Assembly (NCBI GenBank): GCA_002398565.1
Contig: DGZP01000036.1
Coordinates: 1 to 43,858, forward strand
Reading direction: 5' to 3'
From: Proteiniphilum sp. UBA4977
GTDB taxonomy: Bacteria > Bacteroidota > Bacteroidia > Bacteroidales > Dysgonomonadaceae
Length of the DNA stretch: 43,858 nucleotides
A program made the position numbers and the translations under genes. This document shows positions 16,301 through 23,206 of the stretch, piece after piece (positions within the stretch are counted from its first letter, which is position 1; every line of letters begins with the position of its first letter). The notes under the pieces were generated by a model. The model made no database searches. It saw only the letters and a list, made by a program, of their open reading frames with translations, and was not told where the DNA came from.

Positions 16301-17371
16301 ATGGAACAAACAAGGAATCAATCGGACATCACTACGCGGTTACTGAATTGGTATAATGTAAACAAACGCGATTTACCCTGGCGGAGGACCACCAATCCTT
16401 ATCATATCTGGTTGTCTGAAGTAATTCTGCAGCAGACGCGAATCGTACAGGGATGGGATTATTATCTGCGCTTCATTGATCGTTTCCCCGATGTACAGTC
16501 ATTGGCCAGTGCCGAAGAGGAGGAGGTTCTCAAGCTTTGGCAGGGTCTTGGCTACTACACGCGTGCCAGGAATCTGCACGCGGCAGCGCGACAGATTATG
16601 AGTCGATATAACGGCATATTCCCTTCTGATTATTCCAATATCCTTTCGCTGAAAGGAGTAGGTAAATACACGGCTGCAGCCATTTCATCCATAGCCTTTC
16701 AGGCTCCTTACGCGGTGGTCGACGGCAATGTGAACAGAGTAATTGCCCGTTTATTTACAGTGGAAACGCCTATTGACACTGCCGAAGGAAAAAGAATTAT
16801 TTCTGAAATTGCCCATCACCTCTTACCTCCCCGACATTCGGGGAATTATAATCAGGCAATTATGGATTTTGGTTCTCTGGTCTGCACACCGGTACAGCCA
16901 AAATGCGCCGATTGTCCCCTACAGGAAAATTGCCGAGCCTATGAAGAAAAAAGAGTGTCCGAATATCCGGTTATCCGTCGTAAGCCGACCGTAAGAAAGC
17001 GTTACTTTTATTATTTCCACATCCTTCAGGGGAACAAAACCTTTATTCAGAAAAGAAATGGTGACGATATCTGGAAAAGCCTGTATGAGTTCCCGTTGAT
17101 AGAGACACCGGAAGCGGTAGATTTTTTTCAGCTTTCCCAAAAGGATGATTTCCTACGGCTCTTTCCGGAAAATATGAAACTATATGCCGAACATCGCCTC
17201 ACAATTAAACATCAACTTACCCATCAGAGTATTCACTCCACATTTTACAGGATAGAGATTGCAGAAGGATCCGCTTTTAATCCGCCACAGGAGCTCATCC
17301 GCATCAACAAAGATGATCTGGCCGACTATCCGGTATCCAGGCTCACAGATAAGTATTTGGAAATAATTTGA
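16301..17371 (+). CDS. mutY: A/G-specific adenine glycosylase
   Basis: Base-excision repair enzyme removing adenine opposite 8-oxoguanine, 356 residues. The catalytic domain has LPWRRTTNPYHIWLSEVILQ (start of MutY proteins, with the catalytic Glu near residue 38 in SEVILQQT), the helix-hairpin-helix LKGVGKYTAAAISS (about 113-126) and VVDGNVNRVIARL with the catalytic Asp. The [4Fe-4S] loop is Cys-x6-Cys-x2-Cys-x5-Cys (CTPVQPKCADCPLQENC). A C-terminal NUDIX-like domain (about 225-356) reads 8-oxoG; HRLTIKHQLTHQSIHSTFYR is its typical strand. Complete, with its own promoter. Confidence 0.96.
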   Translation: MEQTRNQSDITTRLLNWYNVNKRDLPWRRTTNPYHIWLSEVILQQTRIVQGWDYYLRFIDRFPDVQSLASAEEEEVLKLWQGLGYYTRARNLHAAARQIMSRYNGIFPSDYSNILSLKGVGKYTAAAISSIAFQAPYAVVDGNVNRVIARLFTVETPIDTAEGKRIISEIAHHLLPPRHSGNYNQAIMDFGSLVCTPVQPKCADCPLQENCRAYEEKRVSEYPVIRRKPTVRKRYFYYFHILQGNKTFIQKRNGDDIWKSLYEFPLIETPEAVDFFQLSQKDDFLRLFPENMKLYAEHRLTIKHQLTHQSIHSTFYRIEIAEGSAFNPPQELIRINKDDLADYPVSRLTDKYLEII

Positions 17372-17380
17372 TGATTTTAG

Positions 17381-17411
17381 TTTGTCAATATCAAAATAAT
17401 ACTTAATTTTG
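17381..17411 (+). promoter_or_regulatory. ssb promoter
   Basis: TTTG (17381-17384), a 19-bp spacer and TAATTTTG (17404-17411): an exact match to the Bacteroidota consensus, 45 bp before the ssb ATG. Confidence 0.65.
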
Positions 17412-17456
17412 TTTTCATGGCGTAAAACTATTCTTAACCCAAAAAATTCTTAAGTT

Positions 17457-17900
17457 ATGTCAGTGAACAAAGTTATTCTGATCGGGAATGTAGGAAAAGA
17501 CCCGGAAATGAAGTATTTCGACAATGATGTTGCGAAAGCGAATTTCTCGCTTGCAACCAGTGAAAGAGGTTACACCACCTCGGGCGGCACACAGGTACCT
17601 GAGAGAACGGAGTGGCACAACATTGTTTGTTGGAGGGGACTGGCACAAATTGCTGAGAAATTTGTGAAAAAGGGAACATTGCTCTATGTGGAAGGTAAAA
17701 TTCGTTCGCGTTCATACGATGATCAGAACGGCGTAAAGAGGTACGTCACGGAAGTAGTTGCGGACAATATTGAGTTATTGAGTCGTAAACAGGGTGGCCT
17801 GGAAGGCGAAAATGGCGGAAACAGACATGATTTTTCAAGCACTGCGGAAATACCGGGTGAACCGAATGAGATTTCGGAAGTAGATGATTTGCCATTTTAA
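17457..17900 (+). CDS. ssb: single-stranded DNA-binding protein
   Basis: Tetrameric SSB that coats single-stranded DNA during replication and repair, 147 residues. The OB fold starts MSVNKVILIGNVGKDPEMKY and continues through ERTEWHNIVCWRGLAQIAEK and LLYVEGKIRSRSYDD. A short glycine/asparagine-rich linker leads to the acidic hydrophobic tip EVDDLPF, the standard docking tail for PriA, RecQ, RecJ and other partners, several of which are encoded in this same window. It has its own consensus promoter. Confidence 0.97.
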   Translation: MSVNKVILIGNVGKDPEMKYFDNDVAKANFSLATSERGYTTSGGTQVPERTEWHNIVCWRGLAQIAEKFVKKGTLLYVEGKIRSRSYDDQNGVKRYVTEVVADNIELLSRKQGGLEGENGGNRHDFSSTAEIPGEPNEISEVDDLPF

Positions 17901-17919
17901 ATAAAAGATTGTATTTTTG
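17888..17919 (+). promoter_or_regulatory. candidate gldE promoter overlapping the ssb 3' end
   Basis: TTTG (17888-17891), a 20-bp spacer and TATTTTTG (17912-17919). The -33 box lies inside the last codons of ssb. Transcription would start near 17926. Confidence 0.45.
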
Positions 17920-17920
17920 T

Positions 17921-17980
17921 GAGGGAATGTTTTACCATTTCATTGTGAGTGAAGCGTTAAAACATTCTCTCTCTTTGTTT
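17921..17980 (+). terminator. long inverted repeat after ssb, probable terminator
   Basis: Arms 17921-17934 and 17958-17971 pair over 14 bp with one G-U, loop 23 nt, followed by a T-rich tail (TCTTTGTTT). It most simply ends the ssb transcript, but a promoter box just upstream could instead place it at the start of the gldE mRNA. Confidence 0.5.
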
Positions 17981-17997
17981 CACTAATAAGCTGACAC

Positions 17998-19317
17998 TTG
18001 GATCCTGACCCTTTACCGCTACTGGCTTTTTTGATTCCCGGTTTTTCACCGGTGGCTTCCGATTATCTTTTAACCGCACTAACCCTACTGCTTGTAATTA
18101 TCAACGCTATTATCTCAGGATCTGAAATCGCTTTCTTTTCAGTTGATAAAAATTTCACTGAGCAGATGCACTCTTCGGAGAAACCTGCCAGAGTTTATAT
18201 TTCCCGCTTGCTTAATAAACCTGAAAAACTTTCGGCATCGTTGATCATAGCCTACAATTTCCTGAATGTAACCATTGCTGTTCTTATCCTTTACCTGCTG
18301 AACAGGCTCCCATGGTTTTCCGGAAATCCGGCAGACTCGTTATTGCTGGAAATTATTATCCCCGTAAGCATCATTTTATTGTTTGTAGACATACTTCCAA
18401 AACTTGCTGCCTCCTATAATCCTTTAAGGTTTGCCATGTGCAATGCACCGCTGATTACGATTATTCATGGAATTACAAGCCCTTTCTCATCTTTGCTCGT
18501 TCATAGTATGACCAGCTTTAACCGTTCCATATCACAACGCAAGCACGAAATTTCGGTAGACGATCTTTCCAAGGCACTCGAAATCACCTCAAATGAGATT
18601 GCACACGGACAGGAGAAGGAGATGCTGGAAGGAATTATTCGTTTTAAAGACAAGATTGTAGATGACATATTTATATCGAGGAGCGACATGGTGGCCGTTG
18701 ATTCACATACATCGTTTACCGAGGTAATTAAGTTCATCGTCGAAGCCGGCTTTTCAAGGATTCCTGTCTATGAGGAGAATCCCGACAACATCAAGGGAAT
18801 TTTATATGTGAAAGACTTACTTCCTCATCTGGGTAAAACAGAGAGTTTTAAATGGCAGACGCTGATACGTCCAGCCTATTTTGTCCCCGGCACAAAACGA
18901 ATAGATGATCTGCTGGAAGAGTTCCGTGCCGATAAGAACCATATGGCCATCGTTGTGGATGAATACGGAGGAACATCGGGCCTGGTAACAATGGAAGATA
19001 TTCTTGAAGAAATTGTAGGCGACATAAGCGACGAGTATGACGAAGAACTCCCTTTTTATACAATGGCTGCAGATGGCTCCTACATCTTCGAGGGAAAAAC
19101 CCCGCTGGACGAATTTATCAAAATCACCGGCCTGCCCGAAAAGGATTTCGAACCGATGCAGGATGAGATTGACACTCTCGCCGGCCTGCTTCTGGAGTTA
19201 AAAGGTGACTTTCCGAAACGAAAGGAGAGTTTCACTTACAAAAGGCACGTTTTTCAGGCGGAGGAGATGAGCAAAAAAAGGATTACTAAAGTGCGATACA
19301 TCCCTCCAAAAGATTAA
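17998..19317 (+). CDS. gldE: GldE / CNNM-type transporter-like protein with CBS domains
   Basis: Inner-membrane protein of 439 residues in the DUF21(CNNM)-CBS pair-CorC/HlyC family, Bacteroidota GldE branch. The membrane part spans about 20-165 (LLTALTLLLVIINAIISGSE, typical DUF21 start), the CBS pair about 205-325 (SRSDMVAVDSHTSFTEVIKF; FSRIPVYEENPDNIKGILYV) with VDEYGGTSGLVTMEDILEEI, and a CorC_HlyC domain follows to the end. GldE is linked to gliding in Flavobacterium, but homologues occur in non-gliding Bacteroidales, where related proteins act in cation efflux or resistance. The only sensible start is TTG (17998), giving MDPDPLPLLAF; the next ATG would remove the first helix. Nine bp separate it from the next gene. 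Confidence 0.9.
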   Translation: MDPDPLPLLAFLIPGFSPVASDYLLTALTLLLVIINAIISGSEIAFFSVDKNFTEQMHSSEKPARVYISRLLNKPEKLSASLIIAYNFLNVTIAVLILYLLNRLPWFSGNPADSLLLEIIIPVSIILLFVDILPKLAASYNPLRFAMCNAPLITIIHGITSPFSSLLVHSMTSFNRSISQRKHEISVDDLSKALEITSNEIAHGQEKEMLEGIIRFKDKIVDDIFISRSDMVAVDSHTSFTEVIKFIVEAGFSRIPVYEENPDNIKGILYVKDLLPHLGKTESFKWQTLIRPAYFVPGTKRIDDLLEEFRADKNHMAIVVDEYGGTSGLVTMEDILEEIVGDISDEYDEELPFYTMAADGSYIFEGKTPLDEFIKITGLPEKDFEPMQDEIDTLAGLLLELKGDFPKRKESFTYKRHVFQAEEMSKKRITKVRYIPPKD

Positions 19318-19325
19318 TCTCTCTC

Positions 19326-19973
19326 ATGCTGATCAGAAAAGAACATACCGGAGATGGAGGACTTCTGGGTATCTGGAAGATGGTGGAAACACGGGAAGAG
19401 TTGCTGCAGCTCTTTCCGAAGCATTTGCGCTCCGAGGCCGACACATACCTGAAGGATGTTCGTTCAGAAAGGCGCTCCGTGGAATGGCTTTCTACCCGTG
19501 TGATGTTGCTGGATCTTTTGGGAAGCGAGCAGATCATTCTGAACCGGAAAGATGGAAGCCCTTATCTGTCCGAGGGAAAGATCAAAATAAGCATTTCTCA
19601 TACAAAAGAGTATGCAGCCATTCTTCTGCATGAGACCTCCGCTGTGGGTATAGATGTAGAGACACGTTCCGAGCGGGTTGTCAAGATTGCCGGAAAATTT
19701 ATCTCAGAGGATGAATATATCGATCCGGCACAAAAAATTGTGCACCAGCTACTTCACTGGTCAGCCAAGGAAACACTGTTCAAACTAATCAATGAGCAGG
19801 GAATCGATTTTAAACAACACCTTCATATATATCCGTTTACTCCCTGTAAAGAGGGGCTGATCAGGGCCAGGGAAACCAAAACCAATAAGAGACGGTCATT
19901 CAGACTGCATTACGAGGTCCATCCCGATTATGTACTCACATGGGCAATAGAAGAAGGAGGGGCCTCGAAATAA
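19326..19973 (+). CDS. 4'-phosphopantetheinyl transferase superfamily protein
   Basis: Predicted Sfp/AcpT-type enzyme of 215 residues that moves 4'-phosphopantetheine from CoA to a carrier protein. The hallmark motifs are present: KISISHTKEYAAILL (about 83-97), AVGIDVET with the Mg-binding aspartate (about 103-110), and WSAKETLFKL with the catalytic Glu/Lys (about 141-150). It is the second gene of an operon with gldE, an arrangement known from other Bacteroidales. The carrier protein served cannot be read from context. Confidence 0.88.
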   Translation: MLIRKEHTGDGGLLGIWKMVETREELLQLFPKHLRSEADTYLKDVRSERRSVEWLSTRVMLLDLLGSEQIILNRKDGSPYLSEGKIKISISHTKEYAAILLHETSAVGIDVETRSERVVKIAGKFISEDEYIDPAQKIVHQLLHWSAKETLFKLINEQGIDFKQHLHIYPFTPCKEGLIRARETKTNKRRSFRLHYEVHPDYVLTWAIEEGGASK

Positions 19974-19974
19974 A

Positions 19975-20003
19975 AACGCCCCACAGGCTTACCCGGGAGC
20001 GTT
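19975..20003. terminator. shared terminator between the PPTase gene and tsf
   Basis: Stem AACGC-CCC (19975-19982) with GGG-A-GCGTT (19995-20003, one bulged A). The minus strand then reads TTTTTATTT, an excellent tail for the ribosomal operon; the structure overlaps the end of the plus-strand gene region and may act in both directions. Confidence 0.65.
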
Positions 20004-20024
20004 CCTAAGTCATAAACGGATCAA

Positions 20025-20846
20025 TTACACATTCAACGATACCCTCTTAAAGGAGGTTACCGTAAGTTCCTTATCGTTTTCTTTCAAAAACTGTTCAATC
20101 GTTTTTTTCGGATCCTTCACGTACTCTTGTTGAAGCAGCGTAGATTCCTTATAGAACTTCTGCAAGGCACCTTCGGCAATTCTGTCGAGCAGGTTTTCAG
20201 GTTTACCGGCCTCACGGGCTTTTTCGCGTGCTATTTCCAGCTCTTTCTCTTTCACATCGGCGGGAATACTTTCAGGTGTCACGGCAATAGGATTCATTGC
20301 TGCCACCTGCATGGCTACGTCCTTTGCCACATGCTCATCCACGTTTGCCTTATTGAAACCGGCAATGGTAGCCAGTTTGTTTCCCATATGAATGTACGAT
20401 GTAACGTAAGGTGCCGTGAGATGTTCGTAAAAGCCCAACTGCATTTTTTCTCCCGTAGCACCAATCTTGTCTGTGATCAACTGCGAAACAGTGCCGTTGG
20501 GTAACTCCAAAGCGAGTAATTGTTCAAGTGTTCCGGGTTTGTGCGAGATGGCGGCATCGAGAATCTGCTGGGTGAGTGCGATAAATTCTTCATTCTTTGC
20601 CACGAAGTCTGTTTCGCACTGCAATGCAACCACCGCTGCGAAATCTCCCGCTGTTGCAGCCAACACACATCCCTCCGACGCTTCACGGTCCTCCCGTTTA
20701 GCTGCTACTGCCTGTCCCTTTTTACGGATAATCTCCATAGCCTTGTCGAAATCACCGTTCGCTTCGTTAAGTGCATTCTTGCAATCCATCATTCCCGCAC
20801 CGGTCATTTTGCGCAAATGCTGGATTTCTGCCATTGTAACTGCCAT
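20025..20846 (-). CDS. tsf: elongation factor Ts
   Basis: Guanine-nucleotide exchange factor for EF-Tu, 273 residues. The UBA-like N-terminal domain reads MAEIQHLRKMTGAGMMDCKN, and the conserved core contains CETDFVAKNEEF (the TDFV motif that contacts EF-Tu), followed by dimerisation subdomains with MQVAAMNPIAVTPE. It is shorter than the roughly 330-residue form I recall for Bacteroides, as in Porphyromonas-type relatives. Last gene of rplM-rpsI-rpsB-tsf, 29 bp after rpsB. Confidence 0.97.
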   Translation of the reverse strand: MAVTMAEIQHLRKMTGAGMMDCKNALNEANGDFDKAMEIIRKKGQAVAAKREDREASEGCVLAATAGDFAAVVALQCETDFVAKNEEFIALTQQILDAAISHKPGTLEQLLALELPNGTVSQLITDKIGATGEKMQLGFYEHLTAPYVTSYIHMGNKLATIAGFNKANVDEHVAKDVAMQVAAMNPIAVTPESIPADVKEKELEIAREKAREAGKPENLLDRIAEGALQKFYKESTLLQQEYVKDPKKTIEQFLKENDKELTVTSFKRVSLNV

Positions 20847-20875
20847 ATTATCTTTTTCTCTGTTAATGTTTTTAC

Positions 20876-21733
20876 TTATTCGTCAACCTCTTCATCCTTC
20901 GTGTATTTGCTCACAACAGCAGCTTTCATAGCTTCCGTGTCTTCTTTCTTTACACGCTCTTTTCTTGCCGATTTCGACTTGCGTTCCCTGCGCTGTGGTG
21001 CATCTTCATCCTGCTCTTCCGCAGCAGCTGCATCGGCCTTTTCTACTTTCCGTTCATCAAGGCCCTCTTTGATCGCTTCGCAGATGTATCCGAGGATCAT
21101 GTCCACGGCCTTTGCTGCATCGTCATTGGCAGGAATCACGAAATCAATATTAGAAGGATCTGAGTTGGTGTCAACTATACCAAAAACAGGGATACCCAGT
21201 TTTTCGGCTTCTTTCACGGCAATCTGTTCCTTCATCACGTCCACAACAAAGATCGCCGATGGAAGGCGGGTAAGATCCTGTATGGAGCCCAATGTTTTTT
21301 CCAGCTTTGCGCGCTGACGGGTAATCTGCAGTTTTTCGCGTTTCGACAAGGTATCAAAGGTACCGTCCTTGATCATCTTATCAATGTTACCCATCTTTTT
21401 CACCGCCTTGCGGATTGTGGGGAAGTTGGTGAGCATACCGCCCGGCCAGCGTTCAATCACGTAGGGCATATTGATACTCTGTGATTTTTCTTCGATTACA
21501 GGCTTCGCCTGTTTCTTGGTAGCCACGAAAAGGATCTTTTTCCCTGCTTTGGCTATTTGCTTGAGTGCTGCCGCAGCCTCTTCCGTCTTGGCGATGGTTT
21601 TATACAAATCAATAATGTGAATACCGTTGCGCTCCATGAAAATATAGGGAGCCATCGCAGGATTCCATTTTCTCTTTAAGTGCCCGAAGTGAGCTCCGGT
21701 TTCAAGAAGTTGGTCAAATTCTAATTTTGCCAT
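20876..21733 (-). CDS. rpsB: 30S ribosomal protein uS2
   Basis: Small-subunit protein S2, 285 residues. The core shows the standard start FDQLLETGAHFGHLKRKWNP, PYVIERWPGGMLTNF and VDTNSDPSNIDFVIPANDDA. From about 235 on it carries a long low-complexity tail rich in Ala, Glu, Lys and Arg (EEQDEDAPQRRERKSKSARK), beyond the usual S2 end; such charged tails are common in Bacteroidota S2. The gap to rpsI is 206 bp and holds two hairpins, which may separate its expression from the upstream genes. Confidence 0.97.
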   Translation of the reverse strand: MAKLEFDQLLETGAHFGHLKRKWNPAMAPYIFMERNGIHIIDLYKTIAKTEEAAAALKQIAKAGKKILFVATKKQAKPVIEEKSQSINMPYVIERWPGGMLTNFPTIRKAVKKMGNIDKMIKDGTFDTLSKREKLQITRQRAKLEKTLGSIQDLTRLPSAIFVVDVMKEQIAVKEAEKLGIPVFGIVDTNSDPSNIDFVIPANDDAAKAVDMILGYICEAIKEGLDERKVEKADAAAAEEQDEDAPQRRERKSKSARKERVKKEDTEAMKAAVVSKYTKDEEVDE

Positions 21734-21853
21734 GTTTTGTTTGTTGATTAATTCGTTTACTTTCTTTTTCTGAACCGAACCGTAAGGTAAATTATGTGAT
21801 TATACGTCAACCGGTTTTCCGATAATGTCCTTACGATTTAGATACTAAACGGA

Positions 21854-21924
21854 GCGGCCGGCAAGCCGCTTTATCTGTTTATCCGGCAACCTTTGCGTCA
21901 ATAAATACACCGCTTGTGCCGGAT
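21854..21924 (-). promoter_or_regulatory. two hairpins between rpsI and rpsB
   Basis: Arms 21881-21888 and 21917-21924 (ATCCGGCA/TGCCGGAT, 8 bp, 28-nt loop) and arms 21853-21858 and 21865-21870 (AGCGGC/GCCGCT, 6-nt loop) lie in tandem in the 206-bp gap. Neither has a T-run on the minus strand, and no promoter box was found, so they look like structured mRNA before rpsB, possibly an S2 feedback or processing site. Confidence 0.4.
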
Positions 21925-21939
21925 GATCGATCCAATAAA

Positions 21940-22326
21940 TTAACGTTTAGAGAATTGGAATCTCTTTCTTGCTTTGGGTTGTCCCGGTTTCTTACGTTCC
22001 ACCACACGTGGGTCACGGGTCATGAAACCTTCGGCTCTCAGCGCCGCCTTGTCTTCGGGATTAATCTTCACCAAAGCACGTGCTATGCCCAGTCTGGCTG
22101 CCTCCGATTGTCCCTTGTAACCGCCACCGTCGAGGTTGATACGGATATCATACTTATCCGATACATTGAGCTTGTTCAACGGCTGTTTTACAATGAACTG
22201 AAGAATAGAAGAAGGGAAATAGTTTTCCAGTTCGCGTTTGTTGATGACGATCCTGCCTGTTCCTTCGGTAACAAATACACGGGCTACAGCTGCTTTGCGT
22301 CTTCCTATTGCATTTACTGCTTCCAT
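21940..22326 (-). CDS. rpsI: 30S ribosomal protein uS9
   Basis: Small-subunit protein S9, 128 residues, complete. Conserved segments include AIGRRKAAVARVFVTEGTGR at the start, INLDGGGYKGQSEAARLGIA in the middle, and the C-terminal tail ending in the basic KARKRFQFSKR that reaches the P-site tRNA. It follows rplM after 5 bp, the standard L13-S9 pair, so translation is probably coupled. Confidence 0.98.
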   Translation of the reverse strand: MEAVNAIGRRKAAVARVFVTEGTGRIVINKRELENYFPSSILQFIVKQPLNKLNVSDKYDIRINLDGGGYKGQSEAARLGIARALVKINPEDKAALRAEGFMTRDPRVVERKKPGQPKARKRFQFSKR

Positions 22327-22331
22327 CTTTA

Positions 22332-22787
22332 TTATTTTAGCGTATTAATATCAAGTTTTTTGGGTTTCTGTGCCTGGTGCGGATGTTCTGTTCCGGCATA
22401 GACAAACATGTTGGTCAGGATGGCATCTCCCAGTTTGTTCTTGGGCAACATACCCTTCACAACTTTTCTGAAAAGCCTGTCCGGTCCCTTGCGCATCAGT
22501 TCGGCAGGTGTGAACTCACGCTGACCTCCGGGATAACCCGAATAACGATAATAAATACGATCGGTCCACTTGTTGCCCGAGAGTTTCACCTTATCGGCAT
22601 TCAGGATGATCACATTATCGCCACAGTCCACATGCGGGGTAAAGCTCGCCTTATACTTCCCTCTCAGCAGTTTGGCTACTTTTGAACAGAGGCGTCCCAG
22701 GGGCTGACCCGTGGCATCAATCTCAACCCACTCTTTTTTAGCCGTTTCTTTATTTACAGAAATGGTTTTATAACTTAGTGTATCCAC
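22332..22787 (-). CDS. rplM: 50S ribosomal protein uL13
   Basis: Large-subunit protein L13, 151 residues. Typical pieces are EWVEIDATGQPLGRLCSKVA, HVDCGDNVIILNADKVKLSG, YYRYSGYPGGQREFTPAEL and VVKGMLPKNKLGDAILTNMFV. First gene of the rplM-rpsI-rpsB-tsf unit, preceded by a textbook promoter about 140 bp upstream, leaving a leader of about 130 nt that could hold control elements. Confidence 0.98.
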   Translation of the reverse strand: MDTLSYKTISVNKETAKKEWVEIDATGQPLGRLCSKVAKLLRGKYKASFTPHVDCGDNVIILNADKVKLSGNKWTDRIYYRYSGYPGGQREFTPAELMRKGPDRLFRKVVKGMLPKNKLGDAILTNMFVYAGTEHPHQAQKPKKLDINTLK

Positions 22788-22924
22788 TTTTGTTGTTGTT
22801 TAATTAGTAAATAATTGCAAAGAAGATTTACTGGCTTCCTCTTTTTTGTCTTGCTAAGGGACATAAAGGCAAATAAAAAGCTATAAATCAAACTTTTAAT
22901 TGATAAAAACTAATAATCGGACTG

Positions 22925-22955
22925 CAAAGTTACAATAATTCAGTTTATTAACAAA
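22925..22955 (-). promoter_or_regulatory. promoter of the rplM-rpsI-rpsB-tsf operon
   Basis: Minus-strand TTTG (22955-22952), a 19-bp spacer and TAACTTTG (22932-22925): an exact Bacteroidota consensus. The start would be near 22918. Confidence 0.7.
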
Positions 22956-23030
22956 GAATTTGAAGTGATTTTCTTTTGGGGAAAATGAAAATTTACACGC
23001 CTTATTCGAAAGAAAATCTTGGGCTAGTTA

Positions 23031-23060
23031 TTGTGAATTTACAAAAATATCGTATCTTTG
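23031..23060 (+). promoter_or_regulatory. tRNA-Arg promoter
   Basis: TTG (23031-23033), a 19-bp spacer and TATCTTTG (23053-23060), 14 bp before the mature tRNA 5' end. Confidence 0.6.
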
Positions 23061-23074
23061 CACCCGTAAAAAGA

Positions 23075-23151
23075 GGCCCCGTAGCTTAACTGAATAGAGC
23101 ATCTGACTACGGATCAGAAGGTTACAGGTTTGAATCCTGTCGGGGTCACCA
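23075..23151 (+). tRNA. tRNA-Arg (anticodon ACG)
   Basis: A full cloverleaf of 77 nt: acceptor GGCCCCG pairing with CGGGGTC (one G-U), D arm, anticodon stem TCTGA/TCAGA with loop CTACGGA giving ACG (A34 to be inosine, reading CGU/CGC/CGA), T arm ACAGG/CCTGT with TTTGAAT, discriminator A and an encoded CCA end. It has its own promoter and a strong terminator. Confidence 0.96.
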
Positions 23152-23170
23152 AATAAAGTATTTTCACTCC

Positions 23171-23206
23171 GCTATTAGGCATACTTCAGCTTAATAGCTT
23201 TTTTTT
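23171..23206 (+). terminator. tRNA-Arg terminator overlapping the recQ 3' end
   Basis: A 10-bp stem (23171-23180 with 23189-23198, one G-U) with an 8-nt loop, followed by eight T (23199-23206) on the plus strand. The stem's right arm and the T-run cover the stop and last codons of recQ on the other strand. Confidence 0.8.
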
